From positions 1-23,732 of the forward strand of contig JAHAZL010000069.1 in the NCBI GenBank assembly GCA_018384055.1: a DNA stretch of 23,732 bases, in the 5' to 3' direction. Below are positions 1 through 6,679 of the stretch, one piece after another. The translations under genes and the position numbers were made by a program. Position 1 is the stretch's first letter; the number at the start of each line of letters is the position of its first letter. The stretch is from Treponema sp. (GTDB lineage: Bacteria > Spirochaetota > Spirochaetia > Treponematales > Treponemataceae). Below the pieces are notes generated by a model, which was not told where the DNA came from, ran no database searches, and worked only from the letters and a program-made list of their open reading frames with translations.

Positions 1-1024
1 CTATTATTTCAAGGTAATTTTCTTTAGGGATAAAAAATAAATTTTCCCCTTGTCGTAATTTAAGGCCTGATTTGTCAGTAACACATCTGTCTATTTTAAT
101 TTCATATTCCTGCTGAGGTCTATAATTCGTCTTAGGAATAAATGCAAAACAATAACCTTCTTCATCCATTGGATTTATAATGCCTTCTATATATGGAGTT
201 ATAGTAATTCCATTTTCAATTGTTTCTAAATCCATAGGTTTTGAAAAAGTAAAATACAAGCCATCAGTTCCTTTCAATTCTGATATTTCTTGGTCAGATA
301 AAACATAATCTCCCCCAACATTTATATATCTTTGCGCTTTTAAAAGTTCAGGAAGTTCTGTATCGATTGGTATTTCAAAATTCAATTCATATTCTTTCAA
401 ATGATAACCATCCACAGAAGTCACCTCTTTAATTTGAATTTTATAGAGTGTATTTGTTTTCCATTTTCCTTTTGGAACAATAGTTATGGATTTGTCTGAA
501 TCACAGAATTCCTGCGTAAAATCTTCGTGAGGATAAATCTTTATATTTTCATCTAGATTTTTAATATCAATTGGTTTTGAAAAATACAGTATTAAGGGTG
601 ACTTTACATCATCCGGATAAACAGTAGTATTTTCCAATAACTCTGGTATTAAAATTGGGTTTCCAAAATAAAAATTTCGGACAATACAGGCCATTATATT
701 TTGTCCATCAATCTTAAGATAACCGTTCATTTTTAATTGATATAAATATCCTTTTTTCCAGTCTTCTTCAGGCTTTACCATAAGAATGTTGTATTTCCAA
801 TGAAATTCCAACTTGAGCTGAATATTGCCTTCAGCAATAGAAATTAAATCTTCTGCATCTATTTGATTGCAATCACCTGAAAAAGTAAAAACAACATATT
901 CACCTTCAAAAAATGTTGCATTTTCATTTACTGAACAATTAATTCCTTCATCTGAAAAAGATATAAGATTACAAGAAATATAAAAAAGTGAAAAAAAGTA
1001 AACTAGAAAATTATTGAATTTCAA
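1..1024 (-). CDS. Ig-like (SbsA/Big_5) repeat lipoprotein, 3' end beyond window
   Basis: The minus-strand frame is open from position 1024 to the left edge with no stop, so at least 341 residues are present and the C-terminus is missing. The N-terminus is a lipoprotein signal: a short Lys-containing start, a Phe/Leu/Tyr-rich core and the lipobox YISC with Cys18. The rest is beta-rich. At least two repeats carry the SbsA-type Ig-like (Big_5) signature, YFSKPID at residues 147-153 and FTFSKPMD at 258-265. Each is followed by an I.P block, a proline-tyrosine segment and a D..G turn. A weaker first repeat starts near residue 42. I chose the TTG at 1022-1024 because AAGGAAGG lies 8 bases upstream; an in-frame GTG at 1031-1033 overlaps that Shine-Dalgarno and is less likely. 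The gene overlaps the end of the adaptor gene by 14 bases. Function is unknown; a periplasmic or outer-membrane role is inferred from lipidation and context. Confidence 0.75.
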   Translation of the reverse strand, partial: MKFNNFLVYFFSLFYISCNLISFSDEGINCSVNENATFFEGEYVVFTFSGDCNQIDAEDLISIAEGNIQLKLEFHWKYNILMVKPEEDWKKGYLYQLKMNGYLKIDGQNIMACIVRNFYFGNPILIPELLENTTVYPDDVKSPLILYFSKPIDIKNLDENIKIYPHEDFTQEFCDSDKSITIVPKGKWKTNTLYKIQIKEVTSVDGYHLKEYELNFEIPIDTELPELLKAQRYINVGGDYVLSDQEISELKGTDGLYFTFSKPMDLETIENGITITPYIEGIINPMDEEGYCFAFIPKTNYRPQQEYEIKIDRCVTDKSGLKLRQGENLFFIPKENYLEII

Positions 1025-2354
1025 CAGCCTCACCTTCCTTGAGCATAAGAGACGGCAGGTTTACAATCATATCGTTTTCTTTTAAACCTTCTTCAATGTA
1101 AAGCAGACCGTTTTTTTTACAATAAATTTTGATTTTTCTATAAAAAACATGGTTATTTGAAATGCATAAAACCATTGGATTTTCCAATTCGTCATACAAA
1201 AGGCAGGATTCTGGAATTGTTAAATATTCAAGATTATTAATTAAAAGAGTGCAATTAATAAACATTCCGGGCTTTAACATATTATTGCTGTTGCAAATTT
1301 CAGCCTTTACACAAAAATTTCCTGTTACAGGATCAGCAACGGGAGAAATTTCTGAAACAAAAGTTTCAAATGATTCTGTTATTGAAGGAATTGCAACTAG
1401 AAGCTTACTGTTGGTTTTGTATTTTCCTATTTCCTGTTCCTGCACATAAAAAACAGCATTCAAGTTTGAAGTATCAAATATAACAAAGCAGGTTTCATTT
1501 TCTGAGACATGATCACCAATTTGAAAATTGCAAGTCGCTACAATACCGGAAACTGTTGATTTGATTTTTAGCTCATCCATTAATAATTCCATATTCAATA
1601 AACTTTTTTTAACTGAATCCACACGAGTCCTTTCCTGAACAACTGCATTAGAGGCCTGCCTTGAATTTATGTTTACAATTAAATCCTTTATTTCTTTTTG
1701 AGATGCAGGAACTTCATATCCAAATTTTTCAATATCTTCATTTCTGAACCCAACGGAACTAATTTCATATTCTTTTTTCATAACTTCTACAGAAGTCTTC
1801 AGTTGATCAAGATTCATTTCTTCTTCACATAGCTTAGATTCCGAGATTCCACCTACAGAATATAGTTCCTGACTTTTAAGGAAACATTTCTTTTTGTATT
1901 CATATTCTTTATCTGTCTGCTGAATTTGCATATTAAGTTTTTCCAAGCATTTCATCTGTTTTTCAATGTTAAGCCTTTCAGTTCTAAAGTTGTCTTCTGC
2001 AATCAGCAAGGAAGCTTCTGCCTCAGAAAGGTTGTTTTCATACATTTCCTTTTGGTTTTCCAACTGAATATTTCTTAAATTTCCCAAACACTGTCCTTTG
2101 TTTACAAAATCACCTTCCTTTACATTTAAGCTTACTAATCTTCCACTGACTAAAGAAGAAACATTATGCTTTGATTTATAACTTAGGGTTCCCAGAGTTT
2201 TTATTGTATTTTCAATTTTTTCTTTTTTAACTGAAATTGCTTCAACTTTAACTGGATTTCTATTTATTAAACTGTCTTCATCTTTGCAAGAAAATAACAA
2301 TAGGATTGAGTAGAATCCAAGCAGAATTTTAAATCCATTTATTTTATGTTTCAA
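1011..2354 (-). CDS. Lipidated periplasmic adaptor (membrane fusion protein) of a tripartite exporter
   Basis: The 447-residue product has the layout of RND/ABC exporter adaptors. It has a lipoprotein signal with lipobox LLFSC (Cys23); the first half of a lipoyl/barrel-sandwich domain at about 62-95 (VSGRLVSLNVKEGDFVNKGQ); a long alpha-hairpin from about 97 to 260; the second lipoyl half at about 261-295; a beta-barrel ending in the typical KPGM (361-364); and a membrane-proximal domain to the C-terminus. The hairpin tip (about 160-180, with LYSVGGIS) resembles the part that docks to TolC-type channels. The start is TTG 2352-2354, sharing bases with the TGA of the upstream TolC gene, with AGGAGG six bases before it. 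Such adaptors link an inner-membrane pump to the outer-membrane factor. No pump is visible here, so RND versus ABC cannot be decided. The family is clear; the substrate is unknown. Confidence 0.88.
   Translation of the reverse strand: MKHKINGFKILLGFYSILLLFSCKDEDSLINRNPVKVEAISVKKEKIENTIKTLGTLSYKSKHNVSSLVSGRLVSLNVKEGDFVNKGQCLGNLRNIQLENQKEMYENNLSEAEASLLIAEDNFRTERLNIEKQMKCLEKLNMQIQQTDKEYEYKKKCFLKSQELYSVGGISESKLCEEEMNLDQLKTSVEVMKKEYEISSVGFRNEDIEKFGYEVPASQKEIKDLIVNINSRQASNAVVQERTRVDSVKKSLLNMELLMDELKIKSTVSGIVATCNFQIGDHVSENETCFVIFDTSNLNAVFYVQEQEIGKYKTNSKLLVAIPSITESFETFVSEISPVADPVTGNFCVKAEICNSNNMLKPGMFINCTLLINNLEYLTIPESCLLYDELENPMVLCISNNHVFYRKIKIYCKKNGLLYIEEGLKENDMIVNLPSLMLKEGEAVEIQ
1033..1040 (-). 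promoter_or_regulatory. Ribosome binding site deciding a TTG start
   Basis: AAGGAAGG on the minus strand sits inside the last codons of the adaptor gene, 8 bases before TTG 1022-1024. It supports that codon as the start of the Ig-like lipoprotein, which has no ATG before its lipobox. Confidence 0.6.
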
Positions 2355-3724
2355 AAATTTCCTCCTGAAATATTAGAAGTTAACTTTTCAATCATTTTGT
2401 TAATCAAAAAAATCTGCATAAAAGCTTCATGCAAGCATAATTTTTTTTTCATGAATTCAATTTGATGTTCAAGTAAATCCAAAGTTCTTTTTTGCCCCTG
2501 TTCAACTTCTTTTTCAATTATTAAATTAAGTTTTTCGTTGACGGTGATTTCTTTTTTCTGAATCTCCATTGAAATAATCAGCTGTTTTTTTTGAACCAAA
2601 AGGTTACATATGCTCATTTTTAGTTTGTCTTCAAATTCTAAAAATGAAAGTCGTTGATTGCAGAAATTAAGTTTTTCTAATTTTTTTTGACTTTGAATGG
2701 CAAACTGATTTTTTGATGACGACTGCCCATAGGAAGTGGATTCCAAAAGGACATTTTTCTCTGATGAAAGGTTTTGTGATCCCTGAAAAGATAAAAATGG
2801 ATTCCGATCAAAAGAAAAAGAAATCATCAACTGGCATTTAGGTCCGTGCAATGGATAATCCTCCCCTTGAAAACTGATACCAGGTTGAATTGAAATTATC
2901 GGAAGATAAAATGCATTTTCCAATTCCTTTAACTTTTCAGAATATTCAAATTCAACCTTAAGTTTTTTATACTCCAAACTGTTGCTCAAACTCTGATGGA
3001 AAATTGAATTCAGATCATCATCTGTGCTTATGATTTCATTTTCTAAATTTTCACTCGGAATCACAATTAATTCATCCTCAAACATCATTCCCAAAAGATT
3101 TTTTAAACTGGAATTGAGTTGAAATATCCTATCTTCTATTTCTACCAATTCCTTTTCCAGCTCAAGACATTTAATCTCATAGTCAAGGTAATCAGTTTCA
3201 ACTATCAATCCTAAAGAAAATTCTTTTTCTATGGCCGCTTTCCATTTTTTTGAATTTTCAATTGTCTGCAAAAACACTTCTTTATTTTTTAGTTCTTTTT
3301 GGCATTCAAAATAAATTTTCATTATTTGAAGGCAATGATCATTAATATTTTCTTCATTCATCAACTGTTCAAACAAAGCTTCTATTTTTTTTAGTTTGTA
3401 TTCATTTTTTTGTTGACCAGCATCATAAAGAAGCCAGGAAAAACCAATGCTTAAGTTTTTATTTTTGTAATCATTTGAACTTGGATTCACAATTGAAGAA
3501 TCATTAAATGAAATGTTAACTTTCGGAATGAAAGCACCTATATCTTTCCTAGCGCTACAAACTTCTGCCGATGCACTCTGTCTTGAAATCAATATTTTTT
3601 TATTGTTTTCAAGTGAATATTTTACTGCATCTTCACAGGACCTGACTTTTACAATATTTTGGGCGGTAAGGTACCAAGGAAATATAAGTAAAAGTAATAA
3701 AGTAATTTTTCTATATGTTTTCAT
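2351..3724 (-). CDS. TolC-family outer-membrane efflux factor
   Basis: The 457-residue protein is predicted to form the trimeric outer-membrane channel of the exporter. It begins with a type I signal peptide (MKTYRKITLLLLLIF..., likely cleaved after LTA at about residue 21), followed by a typical OEP start (CEDAVKYSLENNKKI). A strand segment LSIGFSWLLYDAGQQKNEYK at about 91-110 matches the l.w.lfdgG pattern that leads into the helical barrel. Long Glu/Lys/Leu-rich helices fill the rest, in the two-fold arrangement usual for this family. I placed the start at ATG 3722-3724, which overlaps the upstream TGA as ATGA. A longer version starting at 3754 would add ten polar residues before the signal peptide and has no better ribosome site. 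The adaptor gene follows with a stop/start overlap. Identity is confident; the partner pump and cargo are unknown. Confidence 0.85.
   Translation of the reverse strand: MKTYRKITLLLLLIFPWYLTAQNIVKVRSCEDAVKYSLENNKKILISRQSASAEVCSARKDIGAFIPKVNISFNDSSIVNPSSNDYKNKNLSIGFSWLLYDAGQQKNEYKLKKIEALFEQLMNEENINDHCLQIMKIYFECQKELKNKEVFLQTIENSKKWKAAIEKEFSLGLIVETDYLDYEIKCLELEKELVEIEDRIFQLNSSLKNLLGMMFEDELIVIPSENLENEIISTDDDLNSIFHQSLSNSLEYKKLKVEFEYSEKLKELENAFYLPIISIQPGISFQGEDYPLHGPKCQLMISFSFDRNPFLSFQGSQNLSSEKNVLLESTSYGQSSSKNQFAIQSQKKLEKLNFCNQRLSFLEFEDKLKMSICNLLVQKKQLIISMEIQKKEITVNEKLNLIIEKEVEQGQKRTLDLLEHQIEFMKKKLCLHEAFMQIFLINKMIEKLTSNISGGNF
2361..2366 (-). promoter_or_regulatory. Strong Shine-Dalgarno for the TTG-started adaptor gene
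   Basis: A perfect AGGAGG lies six bases before TTG 2352-2354, inside the 3' end of the TolC-like gene. It fixes the non-ATG start and implies translational coupling of channel and adaptor. Confidence 0.8.
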
Positions 3725-4164
3725 AACCTCATTTCTATGACTTTTGAAATGCATTTCATAATGAACTTTTCCTGAACTTCAGGTGACTGAAAAGATTCTT
3801 TACCGGTAGAATATTCGGAAATGACCGCCACAGCATTTCCTTCTTTGTCATAAATAAAAAAAGAAATGAACAGGGAATGAAGAAATTCAGCATCCGATAG
3901 AAATGACCTGTCATACATTTTTATTTCAAGATTATAAGTATTCTTGCATTGAGAAGATGCATAACTTAAATAACTCTGAATTATTGTAAAAGCCTGCTCC
4001 TCAACTATGGATTTTTTAACACCATCTACATTTGCATCTATGGTTAAAATTTCCATGTTTCCAGAGCCGTTTCTTAAATCTGCAGACAATGAATGAGTTT
4101 TTAAGGTTTCACAGCCTGAAAAAAATAAAATTAAGAATACTAAAAAAAACAAATGGTTTTTCAT
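3721..4164 (-). CDS. Small lipoprotein of unknown function
   Basis: The 147-residue product starts with a clear lipoprotein signal (MKNHLFFLVFLILFF) and lipobox FSGC with Cys18. The mature part is about 130 residues of mixed alpha/beta character with no family I recognise. Its middle (YNLEIKMYDRSF, then HSLFISFFIYDKEGNAV) looks like beta strands, as in small envelope lipoproteins that assist assembly of outer-membrane complexes; that comparison is inference only. The frame is open further upstream, but ATG 4162-4164 is the only start giving a signal sequence, and GGAG lies six bases before it. It sits 19 bases after the second TPR lipoprotein gene and overlaps the TolC-like gene by ATGA, so it is probably translated together with the channel. 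Confidence 0.7.
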   Translation of the reverse strand: MKNHLFFLVFLILFFSGCETLKTHSLSADLRNGSGNMEILTIDANVDGVKKSIVEEQAFTIIQSYLSYASSQCKNTYNLEIKMYDRSFLSDAEFLHSLFISFFIYDKEGNAVAVISEYSTGKESFQSPEVQEKFIMKCISKVIEMRL

Positions 4165-4183
4165 TAATGCTCCGTTGTAAATT

Positions 4184-4804
4184 TTATTCATTGTGATTTT
4201 TCGGATTATATTTAATAAGAAGCTCGGCTTTATCAAAATATTCATTAGATTCTTTTTCCATGCCGAATTCCTTATAAATTGATGCAAGATCCAGAAAAAC
4301 AAATGCACACTCCGCAAGGCAGTCCTCGGCTTTTTTTTGGAAATACAACCTGCTTTTTAAATCTTTTCTCTTTTTACCTAAATAAGAATAAAGTGCATAA
4401 ACCCTAAAATCACTGCTATTTTCTTCTGTAAGTTTTGCAAGTATTGTTTCCGCCAGTTCATATTCCTTTGTTTCGATCAATGCCTTTATTAAAAAAAATT
4501 TGGCATCTATAAAACATGGCTTCTTCTTCACAATTTTATTCAAAAGGTGAACAGATTCTTTTTTTCTTCCTGTATAAAACAGAATCTTTGATTTTAATAA
4601 AAGTCCTTTTAGAAAGATTTCACTTGAACTTGCGATTTTATTGCATTCTTTTTCAGCATTGACAAAATCCATATTTTTATAGTAATTCAACGCTTCTCTG
4701 TATTGTCTTTCTGACTCCGTTGTTTTACAACTGAAACATAAAAGACAAACGAAAACTGTAGAAAATCCAATAACTGACGTTTTTCTTTTACTGGTTAATA
4801 ACAT
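4184..4804 (-). CDS. TPR-repeat lipoprotein
   Basis: The 206-residue product has a lipoprotein signal (Lys/Arg start, hydrophobic core, lipobox CFSC, Cys26). The rest is short amphipathic helices of tetratricopeptide type: YREALNYYKNMDFVNAEKEC, then GRKKESVHLL, then TKEYELAETILAKL, then GMEKESNEYFDKAE. It is probably a protein-protein scaffold anchored to a membrane facing the periplasm. ATG 4802-4804 has AAAGG seven bases upstream; a TTG two codons earlier is less likely. The start overlaps the end of the larger TPR lipoprotein gene by 17 bases. TPR lipoproteins such as BamD or PilF help assemble outer-membrane machines, but nothing here identifies it as either. Confidence 0.75.
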   Translation of the reverse strand: MLLTSKRKTSVIGFSTVFVCLLCFSCKTTESERQYREALNYYKNMDFVNAEKECNKIASSSEIFLKGLLLKSKILFYTGRKKESVHLLNKIVKKKPCFIDAKFFLIKALIETKEYELAETILAKLTEENSSDFRVYALYSYLGKKRKDLKSRLYFQKKAEDCLAECAFVFLDLASIYKEFGMEKESNEYFDKAELLIKYNPKNHNE

Positions 4805-6167
4805 AATCAAGCCTTTCCCTTATCTTTCCTGTTGTTGATGTATATCTTTCCCTGAGTTCTTTTAATGCATTTTCATTCCTAATATTTCTCTTAATGTATT
4901 CCTCAGCAAAAAACACATACTTGTTGTCAGGCAATGAAAAAAGTTTGCAGATTAAATCTAAAGCCTCCTTATCTTTTTCAAGATTTAATCTTTCGACAAT
5001 CCTTTTAATCTCTGAAAATGAAAGTATTTTTTTTGAATCGCTTTCATTAAAACCCAATTGTTTACCAATTCCAGACCTCGCATAATCTGAATATTTATTT
5101 TTTGAGGATATATTCAGTATTGATTCATAGCATTCAGTAGGCTTAATATTTAAATTTTGCTTTTTAACGCATTCTGCAACCAGGTAATGGTAGCTGGGAA
5201 ATTTTTCAAAGCTACTCTTCAATGACAGAAGTGCTTCAAGATCTCCTGTGTCAATAGTATTTGAAAGAACTTTATTTTTTATTTTCAAATACCTGCAGAT
5301 TAGAGGATCAGTTTCCTTTAAATCTTCTACGTTTCCTATATTTTTTATAGAAGCAGTAATAAATCCAATGGCTCTGTTAACTTCAGGAGCTTCTGGTTTG
5401 CCTTCATATTTTATTTTTAAGGCCTGAAGGTTCCTAAGAAATTGCCTGTTATCATTTTCAAAAAAACAAGAGGCATACTCATAATCCAGACAGGCACTTA
5501 CAATTGATTCGAAAATCATTCCTTTTTTTTCATATACATTGCTTGTCATCTGCCCCAGACCATAGAAATATTCTCCTTCCTCAAATAGATGATTCAATAA
5601 TGAAATGGATTCCTCATACTTTTGTTTTTCTGCAAGAAGAATCGAATAGAGTTTCTTGTCTTCAAGGCTTGCATTATCACGATTATTTTTAAAAACCTTG
5701 TCTAAAGAATGAAAAGCCATCTCTTTATCCCCCATTGCAAATAGAATTTGGCCTTCAAGAAATCCATATTTTGCGCCGATTTTTTTTATGGACATTGCTT
5801 TTCTGCAGCAACTAAGACTTTCGTCGAATTTTTTCTGTTTTAAAAGAATTGAAGCTTTAAGCCCATAATAGTTGCACAGATATTCTTTGGAAATTGATTT
5901 ATTTTCAAGAAATTCTGCCCGTTTAAGATATTCCCAGGCCTTTTCAAAATCATTTGACAAAACATAAAGAGAAATCAGATCAACTTTAGATTCAAAGAAA
6001 TCAGGATTTTCAATGTCATAGTCATATACGACCTGATGCAGCCTGTTGCCTTGAATTCCAAGGAGCTTGATTGATTCGTATTCTGCCAACTGATTTTTTT
6101 TGGTACAGGAAAGAAACAAAGCGGCAATTGCCAGACACAAAATTTTAAAAACATTTTTTCTTTTCAT
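4788..6167 (-). CDS. Large TPR-repeat lipoprotein, first gene of the exporter-associated unit
   Basis: The 459-residue product begins MKRKNVFKILCLAIAALFLSC, a lipoprotein signal with Cys21. Helical repeats of TPR type follow from about residue 45 to 210 (for example NDFEKAWEYLKRAEF, KKFDESLSCCRKAM, QKYEESISLLNHLF); the C-terminal half is helical and more degenerate. It is the first gene after the terminator of the ridA unit, so a promoter should lie in 6168-6250, but I found no convincing -35/-10 pair. ATG 6165-6167 is chosen for the signal sequence. It has no purine-rich ribosome site: the bases before it are a T/C tract (TTTTTTTTCCC). A TTG start twelve codons upstream has no better site. 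Function is unknown; a scaffolding role in the envelope is inferred from repeats and lipidation. Confidence 0.72.
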   Translation of the reverse strand: MKRKNVFKILCLAIAALFLSCTKKNQLAEYESIKLLGIQGNRLHQVVYDYDIENPDFFESKVDLISLYVLSNDFEKAWEYLKRAEFLENKSISKEYLCNYYGLKASILLKQKKFDESLSCCRKAMSIKKIGAKYGFLEGQILFAMGDKEMAFHSLDKVFKNNRDNASLEDKKLYSILLAEKQKYEESISLLNHLFEEGEYFYGLGQMTSNVYEKKGMIFESIVSACLDYEYASCFFENDNRQFLRNLQALKIKYEGKPEAPEVNRAIGFITASIKNIGNVEDLKETDPLICRYLKIKNKVLSNTIDTGDLEALLSLKSSFEKFPSYHYLVAECVKKQNLNIKPTECYESILNISSKNKYSDYARSGIGKQLGFNESDSKKILSFSEIKRIVERLNLEKDKEALDLICKLFSLPDNKYVFFAEEYIKRNIRNENALKELRERYTSTTGKIRERLDYVINQ

Positions 6168-6244
6168 GGGAAAAAAAATAAGAAAAAGACTTTCCAGAAG
6201 CAAATCTATTTCAAGAAAATCAAAAAAAATTATTGAAATATTTA

Positions 6245-6288
6245 AAATAAAAAAAGGAAACCTAACAACTTTTGTCAGATTTCCTTTT
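6245..6288 (-). terminator. Intrinsic terminator of the mre-rodA-ridA unit
   Basis: On the minus strand the arms AAAAGGAAATCTGAC and GTTAGGTTTCCTTTT (6252-6266 and 6274-6288) can form a 15-base stem with two G-T wobbles and a 7-base loop. The second arm runs into a T-rich stretch (TTTTTTTATTTT). It lies 20 bases after the ridA stop, in the right place to end the long rod-shape operon, and separates it from the AT-rich lipoprotein unit. Confidence 0.85.
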
Positions 6289-6307
6289 CATAAGGTTTTA
6301 GAATCAA

Positions 6308-6679
6308 TTATGCTTCTGCAATGGCTTCTACTTCACACAGAACATTTTTTGGAAGATTTTTTACGGCAACGCATGAACGGGCTGGTTTTCCCCCAAAATA
6401 TCTTGCATACACCTCGTTGAATTTTGAAAAATCCCCCATGTCTGCAAGGAAGCAGGTTGTTTTCACTACCTTCCCTGCAGAACTTCCTCCAGCCTTGAGA
6501 ACCGCGCAAACATTTTTGCATGCCTGCTCAGCCTGTTCTTCTATACCGCCTTCAACGATTTCTCCGGTAGCAGGAACAATTGCAATCTGTCCGGATGTAA
6601 AAATAAATCCTCCAGAAATATATCCCTGAGAATATGGTCCAATAGCTTCCGGTGCATCTTTTGTAGAAATTACTGTCAT
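6308..6679 (-). CDS. ridA: RidA (YjgF/YER057c/UK114) enamine/imine deaminase
   Basis: The 123-residue protein has the full length and conserved sites of RidA: GPYSQ at 14-18, FTSGQI at 27-32, and Arg101 and Glu118 in PARSCVAV and CEVEAIA, matching the carboxylate-binding Arg and the catalytic-site Glu of the family. RidA proteins are cytosolic trimers that hydrolyse reactive 2-aminoacrylate and related enamines made by PLP enzymes, releasing ammonia. The start ATG overlaps the stop of the radical SAM gene (ATGA at 6676-6679), so the two are probably co-translated. A hairpin terminator follows. The archetypal deaminase activity is likely but not certain, since several RidA subfamilies lack it; presence of the Arg favours the active group. 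Confidence 0.95.
   Translation of the reverse strand: MTVISTKDAPEAIGPYSQGYISGGFIFTSGQIAIVPATGEIVEGGIEEQAEQACKNVCAVLKAGGSSAGKVVKTTCFLADMGDFSKFNEVYARYFGGKPARSCVAVKNLPKNVLCEVEAIAEA

Noticed and set aside
6168..6250. Promoter for the lipoprotein unit
   Set aside because: Several TTGAAA/TTGATT and A/T hexamers exist in this AT-rich stretch, but none pairs with a good -10 at 16-18 bases, so no site is called.
6100..6420. Plus-strand frame spanning the ridA terminator
   Set aside because: It crosses the terminator and lies antisense to ridA and the TPR lipoprotein, with no recognisable protein.
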